A stretch of 64,000 bases of DNA. Source: Dipteris shenzhenensis (Eukaryota; Polypodiophyta; Polypodiopsida; Gleicheniales). The notes beneath the pieces are model-generated. The model saw only the letters and a program-made list of their open reading frames with translations, was not told the origin of the DNA and did not search any database. Every line of letters starts with the position of its first letter. Within the stretch, counting starts at the first letter, position 1. The stretch lies in the NCBI GenBank assembly GCA_047967505.1, contig CM106541.1; one strand, written 5' to 3'. Position numbers and translations under genes: made by a program. Shown piece by piece: positions 1 through 11,966 of the stretch.

Positions 1-990
1 GTCCAGGCCTACCTGGAATCCCAGGTAACGTGTCGTCTATCCTCTAGGGATCTAGCGAAACCCCAGGAAAATACCCCACTGTGAGCTGGCTCCCGGATCT
101 GTAAGAAAACCAACTGACTTATGCCAGTTGATTTTCGCCCCAGCCACAAGGCAAAAAATCTCTAGGGATAGTCTCACTCGCTCCAGTGACTCGACATCAT
201 CCTGCACATATAGGGCTGTGTCGTCTGCATACTCGGAGTCCAGCAGCTCGGCATCCTCTCGAATAGAGAGACGCATCCCGCGAAGACCAGTGGTACGAGC
301 TTGAAGGAAGTGTGTCATGGCCTCCGCAAAAAATAGGAAGAGGTAAGGCGCTAATGGACAGCCCTAATGCACCGAGCGCTTGAGTGTGAATCTCTCCCCC
401 ATCCTGCCGCTAATGATAACCCGACTGGAGCCGATCTATAAAGGCTAGCAATACCTCTGATCCACTCGTCTGGGAAACCGAACCGAGCGAGTGTACCTTC
501 CAAGAAGGACCAGTCTACCCTGTCGTATGCCTTCTCAAAGTCGAGAAGGAGTATGGCAAGGTGCTGGCCACTGTGCTAGGCCCATTCCGTCGCCTATGAG
601 AAAGTGGAGATGTTGTCCAAGATGCTGTGATCTTGGACAAAACCAGTCTGGGTGTCATGAATCAAGTCATGTAGCAGAGGGCAGATGCGACTGCTGATCA
701 TCTTAGCGACGATTTTGTAGGCGGTCGGGAGGAGGGTGATTGGGCGCCACTGTCTGATCTCCTGGCGGTCCCCCCCTTTTCCTAAGAGAATGGAGCTGCT
801 CCCCTGGTGACCTCTATCCATGAGTCCTGAAGAACTCTTTGCACATCTTGTCGCCTTTCCTAGCCCAGAAGGACTTGGAAGCATGAAATGAAAACTCTGA
901 GCGACGCTGGGTAATCTCCTCTAGCATGGCTCGGGCCCGAACCTCCTGCTGTCTGAGCTCCTCAGAGCTTGGAGAAGACTGCTGCATCCT
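1..990 (-). pseudogene. LINE reverse transcriptase, N-terminal and palm parts
   Basis: Three frame-broken pieces. At 884-594 is RQWRPITLLPTAYKIVAK followed by a QTGFVQ segment, typical of the fingers of L1 reverse transcriptases. At 510-542 is DFEKAYDRVDW (motif A, first catalytic Asp). At 220-231 is YADD (motif C) inside DSEYADDTALYVQDD. The ORF ends near 52 in the frame of the upstream endonuclease; the thumb and C-terminal knuckle lie outside the window. The middle piece (884-594) is in a different frame from the outer ones, so at least two indels have accumulated. Confidence 0.87.
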
Positions 991-2871
991 CTAAATCGAG
1001 GCGAGATCACGTCTGAGACCCCTCTCCCGTGCCCAACACCACTGTCTGACCTGAATCACCTCCTGCTGGCAAATGCAGCTAGACTCAGCAAGCGCCTGAG
1101 CTACCTGTGCTGCCATATCCCTGGTGGGGTCCCACTCCTGCTCCCAAAGGTCCACTATCCTGCTATGAACCGCTGCTCTAGTGTAGATGGAATCTGGGAT
1201 CCGGCATGAACGTGGAGGTGAGGACTGAGAGGCCGAGTCCAGGACTAGGATGACTGGGGCATGGTCCGAAAGTGTCGTCCCTGGAACCACTCCTGACTCT
1301 CCTCCTCTGCCAAGCACCCAATCACTAACATAGAAACGGTCCAATCGCTCCAAGAGTCTGCCTCCCTCCCTCTTGTAGCCCCAAGAGAAGTCCAGACTCC
1401 CAGGCCATCTACGAAAGGACGGTTCCCTCCAGCTATCCCGACCTCCCACTGCAAAGAGGAAGGAGTCCCAATCTGCTTGCTCCGCCTGAGCTATACCGAG
1501 GAACTCTGGGCCCCTTCCCTGCTGATCCTCTAAGGTCTCAAGGTTGTTGAAGTCCCCTCCTACAATCCAAGAGTCCATCTCTGGCAACAGGTCTGTCAAG
1601 GATCTCCAAAAAACAGATCTACGTCTTAGATCAGTCGGTGCATAGATATTGAGGATACCAATGCAGGATCCCTCAATATGCAGGCCCACCCAAAGCGCAC
1701 GTCCTGGGATCAAAGTGCCAAAACCAAACACATGCTGAACTAGAGAAGCATCGATGGAGGTGCAGACACCCCCGCTTCTCCCTTGCTCGCCAATCGAAGG
1801 TTCCCAGTAGGTGTGGAAGCATCCTGTGAGGACCTTCCCATAAATACTGGTTTGTGACGCCGAAAGCTTGTGTTCCTATAGTAGGAGCACATCTACCTTT
1901 CCCACCAAAGCTAGCTGGAGCTCCTGTCTGAGCACCATCTTCCTGGGGCCACGGGTGCCTGATGATTGGAACCCGTTAACGTTCCAAGAGATAATGCGTA
2001 AACTCATGAGGAGGGAAGGTGGGCCACAAACAGCTGTCTGCGAAGTCGAAGTGGTCGGAGGATGTCCTATGTGGAGACGAAGGCGCTTCTGTGAAGGTTT
2101 CGAAGGAGAGGTCGGATCATCGGACCCATCCTCTAAAACCTTCAGCAGAGGGGAAAGGCCCTTCGTCCCGTGGTGGTAAGCTCTCTCTAACCAGCTCGAT
2201 GCCTCTGCCAGGGAAATGCCGTAGAAGCCTGCAACCTCTGAAGTCCTCCAGGGGCAAAGCCCTTCCGCATAGGCCCACTCCAGTGGTGGCCTAATAATGA
2301 CCAGGAGTCGGAAACGTTTGGCGCTGTGGCGCCAACGCAGACGAACATCACCCTCCTGCCACTGCTGCTGAAGAAGCTCCGCTGCTCTGCTACCAATCCA
2401 GTCCTGCACCTGCTCCTGGGTCTGGTCTTGTATCGTCTCCCAAACATTTTCATTCGTCCATTGCTCACTCCCTTCACTTGAGATAGTGAACGAATAGCTA
2501 GGGCCATCATGTGGAGCCAGAATGGACACCTTACCCTCCGCCCCCTTGCGGAGGAAGAAGATGCTGATGTCTAGGCATGTGAGAAAGGAGCCAATACCCA
2601 CTGCATCCAAGTAGTCCCAAGGACTTGCTCGGTAGAACTCCAATGGAAAAGCTCTAGGAGCAGCCCTTGGGCTTGGGGATGAAGATGAGGAGTCTGAACC
2701 GGAGGGAGGGGTGCTGGCCACCTGTGGGGAAGGGCCTCTCCCCGCCATCGGGCCCAAAGGGATGGACGAGGGTGAGGTCTGTGCTGGCTTCGGGGCTGCA
2801 GGTGGTGCAGGTGGAGGAGGGGGGGATTCCTTCTGTATCATGCTCGAGGAAGAGAGTGGTGCAGAAACCAC
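991..2871 (-). pseudogene. LINE linker plus apurinic-type (EEP) endonuclease
   Basis: Begins with a Pro/Ser-rich linker (residues about 1-75 of the 2871 ORF). The endonuclease starts near 2010 with MSLRIISWNVNGFQ, the usual opening of L1 endonucleases. The catalytic Glu motif appears as DVLLL-stop-EHKLS: a TAG at about 1873-1875 sits where family members have Gln, next to the Glu. In the same frame downstream (1731-991) are WIVGGDFNN, a DRFYVSD segment and LSDHAPVIL, the expected Asp/Asn and Asp-His motifs. This enzyme nicks target DNA to prime reverse transcription. Only the stop interrupts an otherwise well kept domain. Confidence 0.87.
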
Positions 2872-3175
2872 TGGTGCAGGGGGGGGAACCTAGAGTGGGG
2901 GTCGAAGAATCGAGGAGGAGGGGGGAGGGGGGGGAGGGCCGGGATGAGGGCTGAGGGGGAGGCTGGCTGATCTTCTCCTTTCCCTTCTCCTTCCCCTTAC
3001 CGGGCTACTGATGAGTAGGGATCATCTGAGGGGGCTCTTGCTGTGGCTGGGAAGGTTTTTTGGGGCTTGCTTTGTTGCCCTTCCGTTTTCGTTTGACTTC
3101 CGTCCAGCCTTCCCCTTCGGGAGGGGATGTCGCTGACTGGAGCGGAGTATCCTGAGCTGCTTGACTGGGGGTCTT

Positions 3176-3879
3176 CTAAGATTCCGTACCCGTGAAGCGA
3201 GGACATGAGCGAGCCTGGTGCCCGAAGCCGTGGCATCTCAGACACTGGTTTGGGCGACCAGTGACCAGAATGCGCTGCGTCACCACACTTGTGTCTGTCT
3301 CTATCTCGAACTCCGAGGGGATGCTCTGTGGATCAAGGACTGCCACTTTGACACGTGGCACCCCTTGGGCTGCTGCCGCATCAATGTAGGTGTCCTACAT
3401 AGGCCAACCAAAGTGCGGCCCCAGGTCCTTGATGATTGGGCGAAGCTCGGTTGCGAGACCTGGGAAGATAAGGGTAACTGGGTGTCGAGGAATACAAAAG
3501 CGGGCGTCGAAGTCTGCTACACTGAAGCCCCTATACCAAGGGACCATGAGAATGATCTTCCCACCCACAGAAGTAAGGGATCGTCTGACCATGTCACTCG
3601 CGGCCTGTGTTGAGGAGAGCTTAAGCCAGAAAATGCCACGTCCCATGAGTGCAACCTCCTCAATGTGACTGTCCTCGAGGTAGAGGGTGGACTACAACCA
3701 GTCCCTGATGTCTACTCGTGAAGGGGAGTAGCCAATGACCCTCCCATAAACTGATGTCTCAGAGAAGTCCGTGGCGGCCTGCTTCACCAAGGAGACCTGG
3801 TGCTCTGTCAATGTGACGCGATAGGCTGATGGAGGGGGGGGTCCATCTGGGCCAATAGTTTCGGGCACGTAGCCGCCAT
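3176..3879 (-). pseudogene. LINE ORF1: gag-like RNA-binding protein with CCHC zinc knuckle
   Basis: The probable start is the ATG at 3879-3877, followed within 15 codons by a C-run that shifts the frame. After the shift, one frame runs to 3176 with two internal stops (after RDWL and after FGWPM). The segment at 3646-3395 has the wording IILMVPWYRGFSVADFD, typical of the DUF4283-type RNA-binding region in plant LINE and gag-like proteins. The segment at 3361-3176 carries a zinc knuckle, CLRCHGFGHQARSC (C-x2-C-x4-H-x4-C). The product would coat element RNA in the cytoplasm. I call it by motif; no homology search was possible. Confidence 0.8.
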
Positions 3880-3899
3880 ATCGCTTAACTAACTATGAA

Positions 3900-4500
3900 C
3901 TCCCAAGGTGGGGAAGGAAAGGAAAAGGAAGGGGGGAGGAATGGGAAGCGAAGCGGAAAAAAAAAACACACGATCGGGTGAGGTGAGGTGAGGTTAGGCG
4001 AGGGTGGGGTGAGGTTTATTTTATTTTATTTTTTTTAAACGATCGGGTGAGGTGAGGTGAGGTGAGGCGAGGGTGGGGTGAGGTGAGTGGAGTGGAGATC
4101 GGGTGAGGTGAGTGGAGAGGGGGTGAGGTGAGCGGAGAGGGTGGGGGCATGGAGCAGAGCGGGTGGGTTAGGTGAGCGGAGCAGTGGTGAGGTGAGCGAG
4201 CAGGCAGGTGGCGAGGCACGAGGAGCAGAGCGGGATAAGGCAGGGTGGGGTGGGTGAGTGGAGCATAATAGCCAGGAGTGAGGTGGGGCAAGGTGAAGGA
4301 GTGTGGTGAGGAGAGGGGGGAGCAATGAGCGAAGGAGCGATGAGGAGAGGGGGAGGGGGAGCGTGGCGGAGAGGAGGAGAATCGTGGCAGGGAGGGGGCA
4401 GCTAGTTGCACAGCAGCAGCTAGCGGAGGGAGAGGGAGGGGCCACGCAGAAAGCGGGGGGGGTAGACGGGGCACGACGGGGAGGGAGGGAGCTCGCAGGA
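3900..4500. repeat. G-rich GGTGAG tandem repeats upstream of the LINE
   Basis: About 600 bp of purine-rich plus strand made of GGTGA/GGTGAGCGGAG units. A block starting ACGATCGGGTGAGGTGAGG occurs twice (from about 3968 and 4038), separated by a T-rich stretch at 4016-4036. Because the LINE reads leftward from 3879, this is where its 5' UTR/promoter would be, so monomer-type promoter repeats are possible; a chance simple-sequence tract is the alternative. The long Leu/Pro/Ser open frames here are composition artefacts. Confidence 0.6.
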
Positions 4501-5700
4501 GCTTATCCTAACATTCTAATGATATATGGATGAACGTAACCTAATTTTAAGGTGTACAAATAAGCTTGCATATCACTCAAAGAATTTGGTTGCCTTATTC
4601 TCTTCAAGAGCTCCCATCTAGAAAAATCCAAAGTAGTTCAACCTATTTGAAGCTCCTACTCTTGAGATTTTGTTGATTGTTTTTGTCTAGCTCATAGAGC
4701 ATCTCCATTAGCATTTCTTTGTTGGGCGACCACAAAATCACCTGAATCGGTCAAGCTAAATACCGGGTTTAAAGTAGATTCCTCCAACATACTTTTCCAT
4801 ACTAAGTAGTAAACTCCTCACACTCCAATATCACTTCTTTAAAATACATATATTGAGAATGATTGCTATGTATTGGTTGATTGCCATAACAATCAAGCTA
4901 GACAATATTCCTTATATCTAACACATTTGTTTATCAAAGGAGATAAGGGAGAAGCTCAATATTTGTAATGCCCTAAATAGTAAATGCTACAGAACACATT
5001 GAGTACATACGTGCATGTAGAAATACATAGACATACAAGAATGTGGAAAGAGGCACTTCTTTGTAGAATCCAAATATGTGAATAATTCATAGAATGGTCA
5101 AGAGACACTAGTCTCATGGATACACAACATGCGGTTGCAACCGCTAATGATTGAAGTGTTTCAGATACTTGCACCTCAAGGAATTTGTGCTAACCCCACG
5201 ATAACCCCATACACTATTGATGTCTTAACACATGGCACTCATGGTGGACTATGCAGATCCACGCAGCCTATTGCAGCCTGATGAGAAGTCAGATTAGTGC
5301 AGTGCAAAGTGCATGACAATCATTTCGAGCTATTCCAAGGCAGAGAACCTGTGCAAGTAGAATTTCAAAATATCCATGAAGCATGGCTTGATCCATAACC
5401 AAATTAAGAAATACAATCCCTTAATGATTGCATCAGGATCGGCACTCTCTAATCCTTCTCTTCGATCGCCATCGTAAAGCGGCAGTTGTACTATATTCTC
5501 TTGTAGGCATGACCTTTGGGGTCATTGTTGCTCAGTGATGTTGCCACCCTTGGATTGAAGAAGAACTACTGATATTGCTCGGTCTTGCTTCATTTATTCC
5601 ACATCCACCTGCTCTTTGATCTCACCATCATTGACGTTGCTCATGCTTGTGCATCTCCTCCAAGTCTGCCAGCCACCACTACATTCGAGTCCTCTGAGAT
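4500..5700. other. No recognised gene, AT-rich intergenic DNA
   Basis: About 1.2 kb of unremarkable AT-rich sequence. I see no coding frame with family motifs, no tandem repeat and no RNA gene. Short open frames are at chance length. Confidence 0.5.
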
Positions 5701-5708
5701 GGGTCCAC

Positions 5709-6760
5709 TCAGGCTAGATCAAACCATAGTTCTTGTGGCAGTTGCTCACAAATGGTTGATCCTGGTGCAATAGTTGCCAGGTGCTCAAAAACCTGTGGCC
5801 AAAGAGAGGGAGCTTCTGGGAGAGGTGGGAAAGGGGTATGTGGATCTACATAATGAATCTCCAAAAATTGATTTGCTACCTTCCACCAAGGTGAATGAGG
5901 AGGTAAGGTAAGTGCGAATGAATGAGCAGTGCACTCCAACCAAAAACACAACCTTTGCATCTTCTCCTTATGTGGATTGATATCAGCTATCTGCCCTCTG
6001 GCTGCACGCTCTCCAACTTCTGCAAGGGCATTGTACCCTCCTTCCATGAAGCACTAGCCCCCTCCATTGCTGCTTTGCCTTTTTTTGCCCTATGCCCACC
6101 TCTATTGGTAGTTCCCTATTGCAATCTAGTCCTAGTGGAGGTCAAAGTGCAACTCGCCGTGTACCCTTTCACACCCATTTTTGCACCAACACTAGACAGT
6201 CTACCTGCCCCTCCAGATTGAGTGGTAGCAAAATCAACTTGTGGCATGTTGCTAGAGTTAAGGTGTGTTGCCATCACATGACTTGGGCATCCCATTCCCG
6301 CTACATCTCATCCTGCAATGTGGTTAGCAAGTCAAAGAGCTAATCCACATTGATTGCCACTGTGCCGAATACTGTCGCTAGAAAGTGTGCCAGTGCATTA
6401 GATGTTAGTCAAATATACAGTTTTGCAAAGGTGCTATGGAAGATTTCCTTGTGAAGTGTGCAGGCTTGCACCTACTCTTCTAGAGTATGGAGTCGAATTT
6501 CAAACTGATGCATCTACTCTACTTGACTCTAAAGAATGGCATTTTGGCTCCACAAAGCCTCGTTCTCCTTCCACAACTCCTCCAGTTGCAATTGATTGTC
6601 TTGCTACGTTGCCCAATGTCATGCCAGCCCTATCAAGAATCTGCCACAAGCCTCAACCTAGGCAGGCTATGACACTAGTGTCAAGGGCCTTGAAAACACA
6701 GTGTGTGGTAAGGACCATCCATGACAAACAGTGGGAGAGGGGGCAAGAATGAGTAAACTA
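5709..6760 (-). pseudogene. Possible gag-like or other element-derived coding fragments
   Basis: Minus-strand fragments with coding-like wording but no confident family. Near 6620-6480 the minus strand reads QLQLEELWKENEALWSQN, a coiled-coil-like heptad pattern with stops further on. A second open piece at 6047-5709 (112 codons) contains SPWWKVANQFLEIHYVD. It lies on the same strand as, and beyond, the Ty3/gypsy pol at 7.9-10 kb, in the place where an integrase would be expected, but no HHCC or DDE integrase motif is visible. It may be part of another element's gag. Confidence 0.3.
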
Positions 6761-7879
6761 GCTACGTGGAAATAGTTGAAATGCTAAATGTTATCACGGT
6801 CATCATCGGTGTCAAAGTGTTAGCAGATTACATAATTCTTTCTCTCCACTGTCGATGGAGAGAGTCACCAAAACCTAATGTCCCTCCCAAAAGAGATTTG
6901 AAAGTGGAGGTAGTAGTAGATGCACTCACCATACTCATGACTGCACTAGTCACCACACTAGTTACTGTAGCCGTACTGGTCATTGTCAGTTGCACTCATC
7001 ACTACAGCCACACTTGTTACCGCAGCCACACTCATTACCACATTCATACTCGTTGCTACATCTGTTCGTGGAAACTCCACAGTGTTGGTTCCCAAGGCCA
7101 CACTTTGTGTCCCTTTTGTACTACTATTGGCGGAATGGTATAGCTATCGAAGTGTTGACTACCAGAGTACTGACTACCCACTGTTGATATCTGTTGCATT
7201 GAACTGGGTAGTGGTGGGCAAGGGAGGTACCAAAGACACCGTGGCTACTGGAGCACTCGATCTAGGTGTCTCCGCATGAGGAGAACTATCACTCTCTCCC
7301 AATCTCTAGCATGCAGCACATTGCTTTACATAGGAAAAGGCATCACCTGATACATAGGTTGCTTGGAGGATTTTATGACTGGTGGTATCTCTGACAAAAT
7401 GGCCTTTGGCTAGACCTTAGTGTCCTTCCCGGAGCATTGGTTATTGTTCATGCAGGGGAATGCATCTATAAAACACCTTGTCAAGACCAAGATGGTACAA
7501 GGAGTCATGGATGATTTCAAAATTCTAGCTCTATAGAGCAAGATGCTTGCACTTGTCTTGGGACAGCAGGTGACAACCTAGTATGCCAATTTGCAAAAAT
7601 TGGTAAATGTCATTATACAACGTCAATATGAATAGTGAGATGTTGTCTTGCACGTCTTCTTGGTCTTGTATAAGCAGTTGTGCTCCATCTAAAAAATTGG
7701 CTAGCATGTGTCGTTCAACTGTTGCCTCGAATAGGAAATCATCAATGAAGAGGTTGGGGTTCTATCGTTGTCCAGCCGGCATAGATGAACTACTTGGATT
7801 ATGAGCAACAATAATGTCAAATTGTTGTCATAGCAACATCCATCGAGCAAGATTACTTGTTGGCTTAGGCTTAACGATG

Positions 7880-8110
7880 AGAAATAATACTGCCAAATGG
7901 TCCACATGGAAGATGAAGGGGTTTCCGATCATCAGGTAGTGTCGAAACTTGTTGATGGAGTAGTTCATTTTGAGTGTTTCCTTCTCCACCATCAAATAGT
8001 TCTTCTTTGGCTTTGATAGCTAGCGATGTGCATAGTACACTAGATGGAACCAATTCTTCATCCTTTCCTACATTAAGACTATGCTAATAGCTTTGTTGGA
8101 GGTGTCAGAC
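7880..8110 (-). pseudogene. Ty3/gypsy RNase H fragment
   Basis: Minus strand near 8080-7890 reads VYYAHR, KNYLMVEKETLKM and NKFRHYLMIGNPFIFHVDH, the familiar series for the RNase H that follows Ty3/gypsy RT. One stop separates AHR from LSKPKKNY. The catalytic Asp preceding this block is not visible. Confidence 0.75.
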
Positions 8111-8379
8111 GAAGACATGGAAGGGATGCTTCCAATCAAGTGATTAAACAATCAGGGCTTTGGCTAGCATCAACTTGAGGAATCGGAAAGCCCGATTGCA
8201 ATCCTAAGTCGTATGAGCATTTTGGTGTTAAGGAGCACATTAAGAGGGGTAGCCACATCGGCAAGGTACTAGAGCATGTGGCTATGCCACCGCACTTGGC
8301 TAAGGAAATGGGCTACTTGCTTGCTCATCATGGGCCGTTCTACCTTGCAGATATGCTCAACCTTCTTCAGATCCCCAAG

Positions 8380-9015
8380 TTTGTTCCGTCCTTCGAGATG
8401 ATATGGCCAAGTAGACGTCCACTATTGACCACAAAGGCATACTTTACCCGATTAAGGGATAGTTATACAACATGGCATTTAGTAAGGTACATTTGGGAGG
8501 TGCTGATATGCAGGCTCTATTCTCTAAAGATAGTGAAGCTATCCAAGAATATCCTCATTAAGGAATTGAGCTATTCACTGAACACTTCGTTGACCAAGCG
8601 TTTGAATGCTACTGGTGCATTCTTGAGGCCAAATGTCATGATGTGGAAGCAAAAACTCCCCATTTGGTAATGAATGCTATCTTTTCCTAGTGTTCCTTGG
8701 CCATCCAAAACTTATTGTATCCACTAAACCTGTCAAGAAATGAATACATCTTGTGGCTAGCAAATAGCTTCCAGCATGGAGTCCATAAAAGAGAGAGGGA
8801 AAGGATCGGTGATCGGTCATAGTTGCGGCATTGAGCTTGTGGTAATCTACCCACACCCACAATTGTTGTTCTTTTTTAAGATGATTATGATTGGGGAGAT
8901 CGAGGTTGCATGGTCTATTAGTGGGTATATGAATCCCACTTGCAAGGCTTTACCAATCTCCTCTTTAACCCACTTTGTATAATTCGGGTTCTTTCGGTAC
9001 CGCTGTTGCTAGATG
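8380..9015 (-). pseudogene. Ty3/gypsy reverse transcriptase fragments
   Basis: Read on the minus strand from about 9010: KWVKEEIGKALQVGFIYPL, then WVDYHKLNAATMTDHRSFP (8862 ORF), YSFLDRFSGYNKFWMAKEH (motif A region), KIAFITKWGVFA, then after a one-base shift FGLKNAPVAFKRL, and finally GRLLGHIISKDG. These are successive conserved blocks of Ty3/gypsy RT. The DD-containing motif C is not recognisable: the corresponding region reads MRIFLDSFTIF. Several stops and at least one frameshift make it a pseudogene. Confidence 0.85.
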
Positions 9016-9599
9016 GGCTTTGCATCGTCCTTTAGGAAAATTTTGTGCTAGTAAAATTGAGTGTCTATCCCCTTCATGTCTTTGTAACTCCATGTGAAGA
9101 CATTAACAAAAGTCCCAAGGAGATCTTTTAGCTTTGTTCGGAACTTTAGACTTAGCCTTGTGCTAACGTAGGCCATTTGCAGACCATTCTCCATGCCGAG
9201 GTTCAAGCCTAAAGGCATCTTCTACCACTTATTTTGAGTTCTACAATTCTCAATTGATTACCTTTTCTACCTGAATGAATTGTAGGATATCAACTGTAGT
9301 ATCATCGGCTACTTCTGATAAAGGGTTTGGATCATCCTCAACTGGTAGAGCATCATCTAGTGGTGGTCTTTCCTAAGGGAAATGGTACTTGTCAAGGATG
9401 GAGACAACATCCACCTCAAAGAGAGTCATGTTATTGGGGTTGTTCCAAAATAATTCCTCCTCTTCATTGTTGTCAAGTCCTTTCATCATGTTGACTCCTT
9501 TAGTTCCTATGGGCAAACGCGTGTGTGAATCGACCTTCTAGATTTTATGGATAACTTTATCTTCTTCTTGCCCTACCAGATCTTGATCTGGTCATAATG

Positions 9600-9895
9600 T
9601 CAATCTTGTTTTACAAGTGCTTGCCACAACCATGATTTGCAAAGAAATATTGGGTAGGTGCTACTGATATCTTTCATATGGAGGATGACTATGGCAGCCA
9701 CAAACATGAGGTTCACCACTATTATTGCAACACAGCAAAGGAGGCCCATTGGTTGTACATGTATTTGATCTACCATACTTATTAAGAATGGGATTGGATC
9801 CCATCCGAAGAATCCCAATCATTGGCACATGTAATCGGATGTAATATTGACCTCTGAACTGCCATCGTCAAGCAATGCACCCAAAATTTCTTGGC
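9600..9895 (-). pseudogene. Ty3/gypsy retropepsin-like protease fragment
   Basis: The minus strand from about 9895 reads ILGALLDDGSSEVNIT, the retropepsin active-site motif (usually ALLDGGS or ALIDSGS), then one stop (TGA near 9819). It continues as PIPFLISMVDQIHVQPMGL and a LCKSWLWQALVK segment, matching the PAPF...MADQ...PIGLI...GRPWL pattern of plant Ty3/gypsy proteases. It would process the Gag-Pol polyprotein. The second Asp of DDG replaces the usual Gly or Ser, but the catalytic Asp remains. Confidence 0.78.
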
Positions 9896-10599
9896 CTTTC
9901 AATGTCACAATGATCTCTACCACATTCTTGTCATAAATTGGTGGTTTTGGTTGTGACCTTGGAAGTTTGGGCTAGGTGGTGTAGACCATCGGACTAGTTC
10001 TGAATGGTCCTTTCTGGATACCGGTGGCTGAACTGGTACTATCAAATCGACTGGAACATTGAGCTACTAACAAAGCTACTAGTGGAAGGTTGGCACTAGA
10101 TCCAGTTGCTTTACAAACATATTGAGCTGCAAGTCCTTCAACGCACTACACATGTCAAGTTCAGCATTGGACAATGCTTGCTTACCCTTACTAGGGATTT
10201 TTAGCACTTTCTAGGGCATACTCAACCGAGACTCAACCTGATCTGGGAGAGTTCATCCTTCACTTCCAAAATCATTTCCATAGGAACCTTCACACCTTGC
10301 GTTGGACCAATAGCTAGAGGCTGCAAGTCTGGCACCCACTTTGTCACTGTGTTATGAACATCTATCTATTCTTGCTAATTTATTGGCTCCTTGATCATCT
10401 CGTTTGGTCAGCTAGACAACAATGCGGGACTCGACAGAATCTTCACTGCCCTTGTCACCACATTGGCGGTGGCACCAATGTCAACAGTTGGAGCTTCCAG
10501 GCCATTTATCTCAATGATCTAAACATTTTGAATTTGTGGGTGTCACAAGCACAACTGCGGGAATGTGGGCTCACAACATGAGTCTTTTTGCTTGGTGTT

Positions 10600-10877
10600 T
10601 CTTGAATAGCTTGCATTCACTCTTCCAATGGCCCAATAACACCACTATAATAACAAATGATATGTCCCAGAGGACCACAAGGCAATCTTTGGAAAGAGTA
10701 ATAAGGTTTGGCATCAACGATATGCTCTATGGCCATTGCCACTAGTTGAACTGGGGCTACGCTAGACAAGAATTGCATGGGGTAGGGTTGGTGTGCAGTG
10801 AGCATTATACCTATAGGCATTAATTGTGTGAGTTGACATCTGGCATATGGTACACCATAGTTGAGTTTGAGAAACAA
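10600..10877 (-). pseudogene. Ty3/gypsy gag C-terminus with degenerate zinc knuckle
   Basis: Open frame from 10877 (86 codons) ending CYYSGVIGPLEE and continuing in frame with CKLFKKHQ. This resembles a CCHC knuckle in which the second Cys has become Ser and the His is lost. Gag knuckles bind element RNA during packaging. The assignment depends on position just upstream of the protease fragment on the same strand. Confidence 0.55.
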
Positions 10878-10899
10878 TGTTGCAAAATATGTCCATTGA

Positions 10900-11340
10900 G
10901 ATTCAATACAATAGACAATCTAATTAAGTTTCTAGTCGATGATATATTGGGTGCATGGACTTCTTCTATATGAACTGTTACACACCCATATGTAAACACC
11001 CTTTAGTATGGATGTGTGTAAATCAATACCAATAGAGAACCATAATGTTTCTTAAACATATTATGTTCTCCTTAAATCAGTTTAATATACACATAGAGAT
11101 ATAAACAACATCCACAAAAAAAGAAATGATGGATTAAACATTTGTCCATGTGGTCAAATCTATGATTTTATAATTCTACATTGTGATTTTTTCCCCACAC
11201 TTTCATTAAGGTTTGTTTTTGCCTAATATAGATTGTCCACATAGTCATATCTTCTCTATGTGGCCAAATATCCTTTAGCCTTCATGATTGTTTGGACACC
11301 ATCTTGCAAAGGAGATGGGGAGAAAAAGTTAGAAAGAGCG
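10900..11340. other. No recognised gene between gypsy remnant and microsatellite repeat
   Basis: About 440 bp of AT-rich sequence next to the gag end of the gypsy remnant. An LTR could lie here but no second copy is in the window to define it. Confidence 0.4.
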
Positions 11341-11353
11341 ATTTGGATTTGAG

Positions 11354-11449
<96 letters not shown>

Positions 11450-11530
11450 AAACCATGTGATCAAAAGTTTTTTTCATGAAAACCTATAAGGTTGAAATTT
11501 TCCATACCAAACATTGCAAAAAGTTTAGGC
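11336..11530. repeat. (GT)n(GA)n microsatellite inside a dispersed repeat, copy 1
   Basis: A (GT)n run from about 11354 changes into a (GA)n run ending about 11447. The flanks, GATTTGGATTT on the left and a TCAAAAGTT...TTTCATGAAA...CCAAACAT stretch on the right, recur at 11.88-12.02 kb, so the microsatellite belongs to a larger repeat unit rather than being an isolated expansion. Confidence 0.8.
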
Positions 11531-11875
11531 CATGTAGTAAAAATTTTATGCTAAAACTTTGAGCTGATAGTCAAGAATACAAGATAGGTGCAAGATAGCT
11601 AACAATACATGATAGTTTTATAAAATTTAAAGATAGCTAAGAGTACAATACAACACCATAAAAGATTCAATATTTCTAATATGTCATTTGTTATTTGGAT
11701 AGAATTCACAAGTTTGCAAACACCTTTGTTATGTGCACAAACCATGTCTTCACTTCTTTCCCATCTTAAATATTTGGCCAAATGGTCTAACATTATCTGG
11801 GCTATGTGCTTTTGTAGACACCATTGTGTGAGGGATAGGGATAGAGAGAGAGGGCAATGGAGAGAGAGGTAGATA

Positions 11876-11918
11876 GAGAAATTTGGATTTTGGGTGGGGG
11901 AGAGGGGCAAACAAGAGA

Positions 11919-11966
<48 letters not shown>

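Larger units (their letters stand above)
1..3879 (-). mobile_element. L1-like LINE, 3' part cut off by window edge
   Basis: Non-LTR retrotransposon read on the minus strand, 5' end near 3.9 kb and 3' end outside the window. Order on the minus strand is ORF1 with an RNA-binding-like region and a CCHC knuckle (about 3840-3176), a proline/serine-rich linker, an apurinic-type endonuclease (about 2010-1200) and a reverse transcriptase (about 990-1). This is the plant L1 order. The frame is broken by stops and by shifts at homopolymer runs, for example the C/G run at 3834-3840 and the G-rich stretch near 2880-2940, so it is a pseudogene unless the runs are sequencing errors. The endonuclease ORFs at 2871-1876 and 1731-991 and the RT ORF at 318-52 share one frame. 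No poly(A) tail or target duplication can be seen because the 3' end is missing. Confidence 0.9.
7880..10900 (-). mobile_element. Decayed Ty3/gypsy LTR retrotransposon, internal part
   Basis: Minus-strand remnants in the canonical Ty3/gypsy order: gag zinc knuckle (about 10640-10600), retropepsin and flank (about 9895-9600), reverse transcriptase (about 9010-8380) and RNase H (about 8110-7880). Stops and frame shifts occur every few dozen codons, so it is old and non-functional. I found no integrase and no LTR pair; 10.9-11.3 kb may hold LTR sequence but I cannot show it. The order RT then RNase H, with a retropepsin before RT, fits Ty3/gypsy rather than copia. Confidence 0.82.

Noticed and set aside
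2019-2954. Plus-strand frames opposite the LINE
   Set aside because: They are antisense to the linker and endonuclease region, which carries the conserved motifs on the minus strand.
4016-4474. Pro/Leu/Ser-rich frames of 152 and 136 codons
   Set aside because: Two overlapping frames with the same composition show that the G-rich repeat, not selection, keeps them open.
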